Below, piece after piece: positions 1 through 7,887 of a stretch of 64,000 bases of DNA. The notes below the pieces were generated by a model, which saw only the letters and a list, made by a program, of their open reading frames with translations, was not told the origin of the DNA and searched no databases. Source of the stretch: Candidatus Gastranaerophilales bacterium (GTDB taxonomy: Bacteria > Cyanobacteriota > Vampirovibrionia > Gastranaerophilales > Gastranaerophilaceae); NCBI GenBank assembly GCA_944322725.1, contig CALUPU010000003.1, positions 62,001 through 126,000 of the forward strand, read 5' to 3'. A program made the translations under genes and the position numbers. Numbering within the stretch: position 1 is the stretch's first letter; every line of letters begins with the position of its first letter.

Positions 1-2012
1 CTTGCAATTTTCCCGGCAAGATTGTCATTTTCTATTATTTTTTCATTTGCAGCACTAACCTGTGAAGCAATATACTCCATCAAAGATTTAATTTCATTGG
101 TATCCTGCTGATGTTCAATAAGAGTATTAAGCTTGTTATCTATTGCAGCGACTTTTTCTGAAAGTGCAGCAACTGAATATTCAAGCTTCTCTGAATCACC
201 GGAATCGTCAAGCAAAAGGCTTTTCTTAATTTTTGTAACATCAGTTTTGATTTCATCAAAAGAATCACTCGCAGAATCAATCCATTCACCCATATACATG
301 AATACTTCATTCATAATCTGGTCAGATTGAACAAGTTGTGTTGCCATCTGCGAAAGGGTTTCGAGTTTAGAGTTTAAGTCTTTGATAATATTTGAATTGT
401 AAAATTCTTTACTTCTCTTATCAAATCCGTTTATCAATGATGTAAACGAAGAGATATTGGCTCTGAGTGCCTTATTAACCTCATCTGAAGCAATGATAAG
501 TTTATTTGTTCTCTTGCTTATGCTTGACACATCTTCATTAAGAGCACAGAACCTACCTCTGATATCGGAGATATCCTCGTTTAAAGATTTATCCTCTAAT
601 TTCTCGTTAACGGACTTTTGTATATTATTCAATTCAAGTCTGATTTTTGACAAATCAGATTCAACATCAGGCATTGTATATACGTATTCTTTATCTTCTT
701 TCAAACCGCTTGTAAGAAGATTAAAGCCCGAGACAAGTGTTCTTAACTCTTTTGCAATATCAGCATGAAGAGAGTTATCGATTTTTGTCAAAAGTTCCTT
801 TATGGATGCACCATCAGAAGCGCTATTCTCTTTAAAAGTGTCAATTGCCTGTTTAATATCAGTTATGTCGGAAGATATTTTTTCTTTTACCTCATCAGCA
901 GCTCCATATACAGCATCATTAATTTGTTCCGCATCATCGGCAAAAGAAATGTTATCCGCAATTTGAACAAGCTGTGTGGCAAATTTGGACTGCACATTTT
1001 TAAGTGCTTCTGCTATCTTTGCATCCTGTTCCACCAATACGATATCTGCAATTTCTTTTTTCAAAGCTTCGATAGTCGCAGCAATCTGTGACAGCTGCTC
1101 AGAGGCTGCAACGCTTTCTTCCGAAATAACATCAGTAATATCTTCTTTTATTGAAGAATTAAGTATTTTTAAATCTGCAATTTCTTTGTCAAAAGCCTCT
1201 TTTGTAAGAGAATCAGACTGAACCTCTTTCACGGAGTCTTTTATTGCCCAGATATCTTCCTTTAAAACTTCCGTACCCTGGAAGAACATTTTTTCCGTAT
1301 AGTTTTTGATATCCTCTATTGCAGACAAATCAAGACTTGAAAGCAATTTTGACTCTAAAGAGGAAACGAGTTCTTCATTATGTTTTTTAATTTCTTCTTT
1401 ATTTTTTTCAGAGTTTGCAAGCACTTCATCTTTATCAGGGATATTTTTAATTTCTGCAGAAATACTATCCTTGATATCTTCTTTGATTTTATTCAGAATA
1501 TCAAGCTGTTTATTAACATTTTCATTAATAATCGTATTTTGTTCTTTTACAATACCGAAATTAGAAATAAGCTGCTCGTTGGTTTCTTTAAGCGTCCCAA
1601 ATTTTTCAATATGAGAAATTATAGAGTTAAATGCAAATTTTTGATTTTCCTGCTCTTCTGCAAAGTAGTGAATCTGGTTTTCAATTTTATTAAAAACAGA
1701 GATTAATTCAGGAGTTTTCAAAGAATTTTCGAGCAAAGAATTAAGATTGTCAAACTCACCTTTTATTGCATTGAATTTGGCATCAACAGCCTCCTGACGT
1801 TCTTTGAGCAGCCTGCTCAATTCCGTGCCGAGAACACCAATATGTTCTGCCGTATCATCGTTAGAGAATACGTCCATCTTTGTATTAATCTTTTCAAGAA
1901 TTTGCGCATATGTAATACGAAAATCCTCATCCAGATTTTCTTTTTGTATAATTTTTTCAACCAGTGCGTCCAGTTTGTTCTGTATAATTTCAAAATTATT
2001 AATTTCTGCCAT
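1..2012 (-). CDS. Very long coiled-coil protein, 3' end outside the window
   Basis: An open frame runs on the minus strand from ATG at 2012 (MAEINNFEIIQNKLD) through position 1 without a stop, giving about 670 visible residues. I do not recognise a named family. The sequence is almost entirely amphipathic helix rich in Glu, Lys, Asp, Ile and Leu, with recurring segments of the type IKEDI-D-I and few Pro, Gly, Cys or Trp. This points to a rod-like, possibly repeated coiled coil. No signal peptide or membrane segment is visible in this part. No strong Shine-Dalgarno precedes the ATG (only AGAG about 10 bases upstream). The start is supported because the frame upstream of it is outside the coiled coil. 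A two-copy TTACAT box lies 68-85 bases upstream. A structural or cell-organising role is possible but not shown. Confidence 0.8.
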   Translation of the reverse strand, partial: MAEINNFEIIQNKLDALVEKIIQKENLDEDFRITYAQILEKINTKMDVFSNDDTAEHIGVLGTELSRLLKERQEAVDAKFNAIKGEFDNLNSLLENSLKTPELISVFNKIENQIHYFAEEQENQKFAFNSIISHIEKFGTLKETNEQLISNFGIVKEQNTIINENVNKQLDILNKIKEDIKDSISAEIKNIPDKDEVLANSEKNKEEIKKHNEELVSSLESKLLSSLDLSAIEDIKNYTEKMFFQGTEVLKEDIWAIKDSVKEVQSDSLTKEAFDKEIADLKILNSSIKEDITDVISEESVAASEQLSQIAATIEALKKEIADIVLVEQDAKIAEALKNVQSKFATQLVQIADNISFADDAEQINDAVYGAADEVKEKISSDITDIKQAIDTFKENSASDGASIKELLTKIDNSLHADIAKELRTLVSGFNLLTSGLKEDKEYVYTMPDVESDLSKIRLELNNIQKSVNEKLEDKSLNEDISDIRGRFCALNEDVSSISKRTNKLIIASDEVNKALRANISSFTSLINGFDKRSKEFYNSNIIKDLNSKLETLSQMATQLVQSDQIMNEVFMYMGEWIDSASDSFDEIKTDVTKIKKSLLLDDSGDSEKLEYSVAALSEKVAAIDNKLNTLIEHQQDTNEIKSLMEYIASQVSAANEKIIENDNLAGKIA

Positions 2013-2079
2013 AAAAGACTACTCTCTACTTAAAAAACTCCATCTTCAATTGTAACAGACATACAATCGCATGTATAAA

Positions 2080-2097
2080 AATGTAACTTTATGTAAC
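2080..2097 (-). promoter_or_regulatory. HLR1-like box (RpaB/RpaA-type binding site)
   Basis: Read on the minus strand the sequence is GTTACATA-AA-GTTACATT. It matches both octamers and the 2-base spacer of the cyanobacterial HLR1 consensus (G/T)TTACA(T/A)(T/A)-N2-(G/T)TTACA(T/A)(T/A), which is bound by RpaB. It lies 68-85 bases upstream of the coiled-coil gene starting at 2012. An RpaA/RpaB-like regulator is encoded at 16393-17109. The match is seen directly; binding is inferred. Confidence 0.5.
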
Positions 2098-2105
2098 ACG
2101 TATGA

Positions 2106-3497
2106 CTATGAATCATATCCCATTTTTTCCTTCAGCATTGCTGCAGATTCCTCATAACCTGCTCTGCCCATCAACGCATAGGTATAATTCTTAGCCTGTT
2201 CAACACCAGGCTGATCAAATGTGTTAATGTTATACAACTCTCCGGTGATTGCTGTCTGAACCTCAAGCATGTATAAAAGCTGCCCCATATTATACGGATT
2301 AATTTTATCAAGCGTAACAGTGACATTAGGTCTTTGGTAATCGACAAGAGCAACTCTTGTTGCATCCGCTTCCGCATTGATAAGAGAATTAATAGTATTT
2401 CCGCCAAGATAACCTATACCGGTAAATTCAAATATCTTCGGTATCTCTAACTCGGTATCAAATTCTTTAACACGTATAAAATTGATTAACTTATTATTAG
2501 GTCCTTCGTTATACAGCTGAATCTGTGAATGCTGATCAGTTGCCCCAAGAGCCTTTATCGGTGTCGGACCAATATTAACTGTGTTGCCGTTTTTATCCTT
2601 TTCTTTACCCAGACTTTCTGCCCACAGCTGCACAAACCAGTCTGAAACATATTTTAGTCTTGTTGAATACGGCATCATAACAGAAAGATTTTTTCCTTTT
2701 TTCGTATCCATAAGATAATGAATAAGCGCATTTTGAGCGGCAATATTGTGGTGTATATCAGTATTTTTAAGAGCAAGATCCATATCTTTTACACCTTGAA
2801 CCAACTCTTCTATATCAATACCAACAAGCGCAAAAGGCAGCAATCCCACAGCAGAAAATACGGAAAATCTTCCGCCTACATCATCAGGAATAACAAAAGT
2901 TTTATATCCTTCTTCATTTGATATTTGCCTTAGGATACCTGAATTCTTATCAGTAGTAGCTACAATATGTCTCACGTAATTTTCGCCGAGTTCTTCCTGC
3001 AGTCTGTTTTTCAAAATCATGAATTGAGACATTGTTTCTGCAGTAGAGCCGGATTTTGTAATAACATTAACAAGCGTCTTTTTTAAATCAAGAACATCCA
3101 ATAAACCGTTTATCTGGTCAGGATCCACATTATCTAAGAAGAATATACGGGGGAAGTTATTTCTCTGTTCATCAGAAAGAAGGTTCCAGTATGGCTTAAG
3201 CAGCGCTTCACATACAGCCATACCTCCAAGAGCAGAGCCACCTATACCGAGCACCAGTATGTTTTCAAAATGCCCCTGCGTCATAGCTGCGTATTCTTTT
3301 ACCAACCATACAGTCTCCTCGCTGTATCCTAAATTCATCCATTGGAGCCACTGCCCGGGTTTATCTTTTCGAGAATTCAAATCACTTATGATTCTTGCTA
3401 TTCTCTCATTGTAGTCGTTGAATTCCTGTTCGATATACAAACCGTTTTCTTCTCCTACAACTTCGGCTTTGACATTTCTGTAGTCAAACTCAAGCAT
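2106..3497 (-). CDS. pgi: Glucose-6-phosphate isomerase
   Basis: A 463-residue protein, close to the length of the compact bacterial enzymes (about 450) and shorter than the 550-residue proteobacterial type. It interconverts glucose 6-phosphate and fructose 6-phosphate in the cytoplasm. Evidence: the SIS-fold phosphosugar loops GIGGSALGG near residues 84-92 and TKSGSTAETM near 147-156, the central ATDQHSQIQLY block, and the C-terminal family signature FDQPGVEQAK. All are intact. It is followed by the coiled-coil gene 94 bases downstream on the same strand. In this fermentative context it links glycolysis to the glycogen synthase encoded at 23.8-26.3 kb. Confidence 0.95.
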   Translation of the reverse strand: MLEFDYRNVKAEVVGEENGLYIEQEFNDYNERIARIISDLNSRKDKPGQWLQWMNLGYSEETVWLVKEYAAMTQGHFENILVLGIGGSALGGMAVCEALLKPYWNLLSDEQRNNFPRIFFLDNVDPDQINGLLDVLDLKKTLVNVITKSGSTAETMSQFMILKNRLQEELGENYVRHIVATTDKNSGILRQISNEEGYKTFVIPDDVGGRFSVFSAVGLLPFALVGIDIEELVQGVKDMDLALKNTDIHHNIAAQNALIHYLMDTKKGKNLSVMMPYSTRLKYVSDWFVQLWAESLGKEKDKNGNTVNIGPTPIKALGATDQHSQIQLYNEGPNNKLINFIRVKEFDTELEIPKIFEFTGIGYLGGNTINSLINAEADATRVALVDYQRPNVTVTLDKINPYNMGQLLYMLEVQTAITGELYNINTFDQPGVEQAKNYTYALMGRAGYEESAAMLKEKMGYDS

Positions 3498-3719
3498 TCT
3501 AATCTCCTCTGTTTATACGCTCATGTTATATAAAATTTATACCCTACGTCTATTTTACTTGCTGACATTTAAATTAACAGGGTTCATTAAAAAAATTGTG
3601 TAATATTTCTTAATATATTTTTTTATAAAGGCAATTTTTGATAAGCGATTGTTTTTATAAATGTAAGGTTAGATTTCAAATTATAAAGGTAGTTAAAAAC
3701 GTAGTTTGGAGATTAGGTT

Positions 3720-4775
3720 ATGTTCTACGACACTTACAGCACAAGTTTTCAAAGTTTAATGAAGCCAATGTATAATGTTCAGGCAAATTACAATGCTTAT
3801 GCAAACAATTTAGGCTCATATGGAATGAACGGTATGTACGGCATGGGAATGGGTTATATGAGCCCGATGATGAATGTTGGTGTCGGTCAATTCAATGCAG
3901 ACTATCTTGTTAAAAATGATGACAGAAACAATAACTATTATACAAGACCTGTAGCAGCACATGTTCATAAAGACGAAACACCGACAATACTAGGCATTCT
4001 TGCTACAGCACTCGGTACAGCAGCATTAATTGCAGGTCTTGCCAAAGGCAGAGGCAGAGGTTTCAGAAGACCAACACCTGGACCAACACCTGGACCAACT
4101 CCTGGACCAACACCTGGACCAACTCCTGGACCAACTCCTGGACCAACACCTGGACCAACACCTGGACCAACTCCTGGACCAACTCCTATAACAGACCCTA
4201 CAAGATTGCTACCTGAGTCTTCAGGTAAAGTATATGCTCGCAAGTGGAATCCTCGTAAAGAACAAATAATTACCCCTAGTAGAGATATTATTGACAATAC
4301 GAACTACAATAATTTACACAGACCAGGTACAATGTTCGGAAATGTAAACAATCCAATATCAGACCCTACAAGATTGTTACCTGAACATGAGTCTCAAATA
4401 AGAGGGTTGTTAAATCCACATAATAGCCAAATAAAAGGTTATTTGGCAGACCCTACAGGCAGATATTTACCTGTACATGTAGCAACTAACAAGACAAATT
4501 TAAAACCAATATCAGAATATTTGCCAAAACCTGAAAATAAATACAATCTTTCTGGTGGTATAAAAGGTTTCTTGCCTGCACATAATGAAAATGTTGCAAA
4601 CCCGCTACAAGCAGTAAATCAAAACTTATCAACAATAAGACCAGACTTGATGAGACATGGCGAAGTAGTATATACAACTCATACAAATGAAAGCATTTCG
4701 TCCGCTAACAGCATTGGTGCAAATGCAAAAGGCGCAGACAAACTCGCTGAATTGCTCAAACAAATGCAGGGTTAA
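3720..4775 (+). CDS. Gly/Met-rich protein with PTPG minisatellite, unknown function
   Basis: 351 residues, no recognised family. In order: an N-terminal Tyr/Asn/Gly/Met-rich region (NGMYGMGMGYMSPMM); a single hydrophobic segment around residues 81-101 (ILGILATALGTAALIAGL) ending in a basic GRGRGFRR patch; ten PTPG-type repeats (residues about 118-156); and a C-terminal region in which DPTRLLPE or a close variant occurs three times. No cleavable signal peptide is evident. The start is supported by GGAGATTAGGTT just upstream, and a TATAAA lies about 40 bases further up. A hairpin terminator follows. A membrane-anchored protein with a stiff proline spacer is plausible but unproven. Confidence 0.75.
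   Translation: MFYDTYSTSFQSLMKPMYNVQANYNAYANNLGSYGMNGMYGMGMGYMSPMMNVGVGQFNADYLVKNDDRNNNYYTRPVAAHVHKDETPTILGILATALGTAALIAGLAKGRGRGFRRPTPGPTPGPTPGPTPGPTPGPTPGPTPGPTPGPTPGPTPITDPTRLLPESSGKVYARKWNPRKEQIITPSRDIIDNTNYNNLHRPGTMFGNVNNPISDPTRLLPEHESQIRGLLNPHNSQIKGYLADPTGRYLPVHVATNKTNLKPISEYLPKPENKYNLSGGIKGFLPAHNENVANPLQAVNQNLSTIRPDLMRHGEVVYTTHTNESISSANSIGANAKGADKLAELLKQMQG
4071..4187 (+). repeat. 12-bp minisatellite encoding PTPG x10
   Basis: Nine full tandem copies of CCAACWCCTGGA plus a final CCAACTCCT. The only variable base is A or T in the second Thr codon (ACA/ACT), and both versions are intermixed. The unit is 12 bases, so gain or loss of copies keeps the reading frame. Confidence 0.95.
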
Positions 4776-4863
4776 TATAAATAGAATCTGTTATAAACCG
4801 GAATAAAGTTTATATAAACAAAAATAATACCTATTTTAACCAAACTAAAACCTAACCAATTTC

Positions 4864-4894
4864 CCCGCAACGTATAGTGCTGCGGGATTTTTTT
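4864..4894 (+). terminator. Rho-independent terminator
   Basis: CCCGCA and TGCGGG arms enclose an 11-base loop and are followed by ATTTTTTT. It ends the PTPG-repeat gene; the T-tract touches the stop codon of the convergent gene. Confidence 0.8.
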
Positions 4895-5855
4895 ATGCAG
4901 ACGGTTGTTTTTGTGTATTTTTTCGGGATTCCACTTTTGCACTAATATAGTTTGCAAGAGGTGTTGCAAAAACAGGTGAAATAAATCTGTAAATCAGAGC
5001 AAATACCATCAATGCCTGTGCTGTTTTAAAGCCGTTCATCATTCCCGAGAGTCTACCACTTTTATCAGCATTCGCCAATTTTTTGATTGCATTGTTCATA
5101 AGTTCTCTGTTATATGCTGCCTGCATAGCTTTGCTGTTTTTCATTTTTTCTAGATAAAGAGCTTTTACAATTTCACCTTTATCTTTACCTTTTTCAACAA
5201 CAATATTTTTAATTTCCTTTAAGAAATTACGTGCTACAGAATCATCTTTATGTTTTTTGATTTCTTCTTTTAAATAAACCGGAACTTTTTCAGAATAATC
5301 AAACATTTTATCGAGTGATTCCATTATTGCCTTTAAGCCGGGTTTGATTTCTGCAGTACGTCTTACTACATTAATATATTCAGGATTTGTTTTATATTTT
5401 AAAAATTTTGTCTGTAGATTTTTATCCTCAATCTTAGAGATATGGAAAAGTTCAGCAAGATGATTAATTTTTCTGTTTAAATAATGATTTAAAGTATAAG
5501 CACCTGCCGTGGACAAACCGCAGACAATAGCCTGATTTGTAATCAAAGGCATTTTTTGATCTTTTTCAATTGTCTTGGATCTTGCTGTATCAAGCATATA
5601 AAATCCTGACAAAGTACATCCCACAAAAGCAGCCAGGTGTTCCTGATAATTTTTATTTTTCAGCCAGTCAACGAGATTTTGTACAGGTTTCCAGGAAGCG
5701 ACCTTTCCAAGCCCAAGTCCGATATAGCTTGTTGAACGGTCGCCGGCTCGTTTTACACCGCTTGCAATCTTTTTAAGAGAACCGGCATTATATGCTTTAA
5801 ATGAATAACGTTTATTTTGTGAAGGGGTATACGGATTAAAACCTGTTATCTGCAT
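4893..5855 (-). CDS. Lineage-specific membrane protein, C-terminal-half paralogue
   Basis: 320 residues of unknown function. It starts MQITGFNPYTP and carries RYSFKAY near residues 16-22. Hydrophobic stretches lie around residues 75-90 (FVGCTLSGFYML), 105-125 and near the C-terminus (ALMVFALIYRFISPVFATPLA). The block ARSKTIEKDQKMP-(I/L)-xNQ is nearly identical to the C-terminal half of the fused protein at 31779-33005, and the ending YRF-(I/V)-(S/G)-PV also matches. Its ATG overlaps the TAA of the upstream gene in TAATG, with GGGGGAT as ribosome-binding site, so the two are probably translationally coupled. Compared with the fused protein it has about 100 extra residues between the second and last hydrophobic segments. 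Confidence 0.85.
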   Translation of the reverse strand: MQITGFNPYTPSQNKRYSFKAYNAGSLKKIASGVKRAGDRSTSYIGLGLGKVASWKPVQNLVDWLKNKNYQEHLAAFVGCTLSGFYMLDTARSKTIEKDQKMPLITNQAIVCGLSTAGAYTLNHYLNRKINHLAELFHISKIEDKNLQTKFLKYKTNPEYINVVRRTAEIKPGLKAIMESLDKMFDYSEKVPVYLKEEIKKHKDDSVARNFLKEIKNIVVEKGKDKGEIVKALYLEKMKNSKAMQAAYNRELMNNAIKKLANADKSGRLSGMMNGFKTAQALMVFALIYRFISPVFATPLANYISAKVESRKNTQKQPSA

Positions 5856-6652
5856 TATTTTATCCCCCCTGTAAAGTTTTGAAATGTCTTGCTTGCGTTG
5901 TTTTTAAAGTTGATTACAGAATATCTGTAAACCGGATTCTGCAGGTCTTTTTTCACATCTGTATTTTGCTTTGTGCCGAATATTTTGCTGAGCAGATATT
6001 TATCAATAAAAGGTATCATACCGATAGTAACTGCTGAACGAACACTGGCTGTCATAACTTCTGCTGATTTATTAACAAGCATTGTAAAAGTTTGTGCATT
6101 CTTCTTGGATTTCAAAAACTTCTCAGCCTGTCTTGCAAACACAGCAGGATGGCTTTTAACTTTATTTAAGCCTGTTTTGATAGGAGAGAATAAAGCTATA
6201 GCAAATACATATCCGATTATACCCGATGATATCGAATGAGAAGCAGCTTTTTTATTCTTCTCTCTGTTATTATCATTAGATTGAGCCATAATAGCAGCAG
6301 GTCTGAGTATACAGGTCAAAAGTATAGCAAAGATTGCATCAAAAATTGTCTGGCTCACATTAGCCATATTTATGAATTTGTTAACATATTTGTTATTTAA
6401 AAATTTCCATAAATTAGAATTCTTGACCTTTTGTACTTCTGATAAAGAAAGACCGCCAAATGAAATATCATTGACGGTCTTTTTATTATAATTATTGAAA
6501 TTAGAAATCTTAATAGACTTAGAGTTAGAAAACTCATGAGACATGTCTTTAACAGACGAATGAAGGGAAAAATAATCGGCATGCCCGTAGCCTGATGTTT
6601 TATTTGCGGGCGCAGGAATCATATTTACCTTTGTAGTTTGTAAAATTTGCAT
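5855..6652 (-). CDS. Lineage-specific membrane protein, N-terminal-half paralogue
   Basis: 265 residues, unknown function. The first 60 residues are polar, with an ISFGG motif at about 63-67. Hydrophobic stretches follow around residues 105-125 (ILLTCILRPAAIMA), 140-160 (SSGIIGYVFAIALF) and 205-220 (VRSAVTIGMIPFI). The segment ILRPA-(A/S)-I and the later HSxS-(S/T)-G are shared with the N-terminal half of the fused protein at 31779-33005. It is first in a two-gene operon with the 4893-5855 gene. TTTACAAACTT lies 46 bases upstream of the start, as in the promoter of the fused paralogue. A membrane role is likely; the function is unknown. Confidence 0.85.
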   Translation of the reverse strand: MQILQTTKVNMIPAPANKTSGYGHADYFSLHSSVKDMSHEFSNSKSIKISNFNNYNKKTVNDISFGGLSLSEVQKVKNSNLWKFLNNKYVNKFINMANVSQTIFDAIFAILLTCILRPAAIMAQSNDNNREKNKKAASHSISSGIIGYVFAIALFSPIKTGLNKVKSHPAVFARQAEKFLKSKKNAQTFTMLVNKSAEVMTASVRSAVTIGMIPFIDKYLLSKIFGTKQNTDVKKDLQNPVYRYSVINFKNNASKTFQNFTGGIK

Positions 6653-6841
6653 TTTTCTCTTTCACAAGTCTTAGGTGATTTAACTTCACATTTACATGAA
6701 GTTTGTAAATTCCATTACTTGCTAGTTTATCATATTAAATTTACAATTCAATCCATCTTTTTCATGATGTAAACAGATAAAGCCTGATAATTAGTGTATT
6801 TCAGACAACAAATTTCATTTATACAAAACTTAACAATTCAT

Positions 6842-7885
6842 CTATGGAGTTAATAAAACTTTTATTGCCTCGCCTCGTTCATGAGCCAGTATTGCTTCTT
6901 TAGCCTCTGATAGGGGCATTCTTTTTGTAATAAGTTTTGTAACATCCACATGCCCGTCTGCTATCAAATCAAGAGCCTGTCTAAAATACTGCGGTGTATG
7001 GTGGAAAACACTTATAATCTGAACTTCATCGTAATGCAGGCGTCTTGTATCAAGATTAACAGAAGTTCCGGACTTACAGCCGCCAAACAGATGAACTTTA
7101 CCGCCTTTTCTCACAAGAGAAAACATCTTTTCCCATACCTCGGGAAGTCCTACACACTCAACCGCAACATCCAGTCCTCTGCCGTCTTGCGTAAAGGATT
7201 TAAAGATTTTATCAGGGTGTTGATACTTTTTCAAGTCCACAACCTCATCGGCATGTGCAAAATCCTTTGCAAGCTGTAATTTTAAAGGATTTCTGCCCGC
7301 AGCAATAACTTTAGCACCTTTTAATTTTGCAAGTCGTGCAAACATCAGCCCGATAGGACCTATACCGTATACGCCGACTGTATCGCCAGGTTGAATACCT
7401 GTGCGCTCCACGCCGTGAACAACATTAGCCAGAGGTTCGGCAAAAGCAGCCTTTTCAAAACTTAATCCCGTCGGTATTTTTAAAAGATTTTTTTCCACAA
7501 TTCGTTCCGGAACGGTAATATATTCAGCATAGGCACCGTTTAATAAATCCAAATTCTCGCACAGATTATACTGCTTTTTCAGACAGTAAAAGCACTTGCC
7601 GCAAGGTGCGGAATTTGCGGCAACAACCCTGTCTCCGGGCTTAAAATCAACCACTTTGTCTCCGACTTTTTCAATAATACCGGCAAACTCATGCCCGAAA
7701 CCCGAAGGTGTATGCTTTATCAAAACAGGATGACCGCGTCTAAAAGTTTTTACGTCAGTACCACAGGTCAAAGCAGCCTGTATACGGACAACAACTTCTT
7801 TATCAGACGGTTCTTTTACTTCTACTTCCTCATATCTGATATCTTGAGGAGCATAGTATCTTATAGCTTTCATTTTCTTTTTCAT
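6842..7885 (-). CDS. Zinc-dependent medium-chain alcohol/polyol dehydrogenase
   Basis: 347 residues of the MDR superfamily. Catalytic-zinc region: CGTDVKTFRRG followed by GHEFAGIIEKVGDKV. Structural-zinc lobe: CGKCFYCLKKQYNLC (four Cys). NAD(P)-binding Rossmann motif: GVYGIGPIGLMFARLAK. The closest relatives by pattern are sorbitol/threonine dehydrogenase-like enzymes; the substrate cannot be read from sequence. It starts only 2 bases after the stop of the upstream dehydrogenase, so the two are co-transcribed. A second possible start (ATGAAAGC at 7873) is four codons inside. Confidence 0.88.
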   Translation of the reverse strand: MKKKMKAIRYYAPQDIRYEEVEVKEPSDKEVVVRIQAALTCGTDVKTFRRGHPVLIKHTPSGFGHEFAGIIEKVGDKVVDFKPGDRVVAANSAPCGKCFYCLKKQYNLCENLDLLNGAYAEYITVPERIVEKNLLKIPTGLSFEKAAFAEPLANVVHGVERTGIQPGDTVGVYGIGPIGLMFARLAKLKGAKVIAAGRNPLKLQLAKDFAHADEVVDLKKYQHPDKIFKSFTQDGRGLDVAVECVGLPEVWEKMFSLVRKGGKVHLFGGCKSGTSVNLDTRRLHYDEVQIISVFHHTPQYFRQALDLIADGHVDVTKLITKRMPLSEAKEAILAHERGEAIKVLLTP

Positions 7886-7887
7886 TA

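Noticed and set aside
133-2055. Series of short plus-strand frames rich in Ser, Phe, Ile and Leu
   Set aside because: They are antisense shadows of the continuous minus-strand coiled-coil gene that runs off the window edge; their Ser/Phe/Leu bias mirrors its Glu/Lys/Asp codons.
3965-4297. Minus-strand frame giving an elastin-like GVGPG repeat protein
   Set aside because: It is the reverse complement of the PTPG repeat in the plus-strand gene, has no ribosome-binding site and does not extend beyond the flanks in a coherent way.
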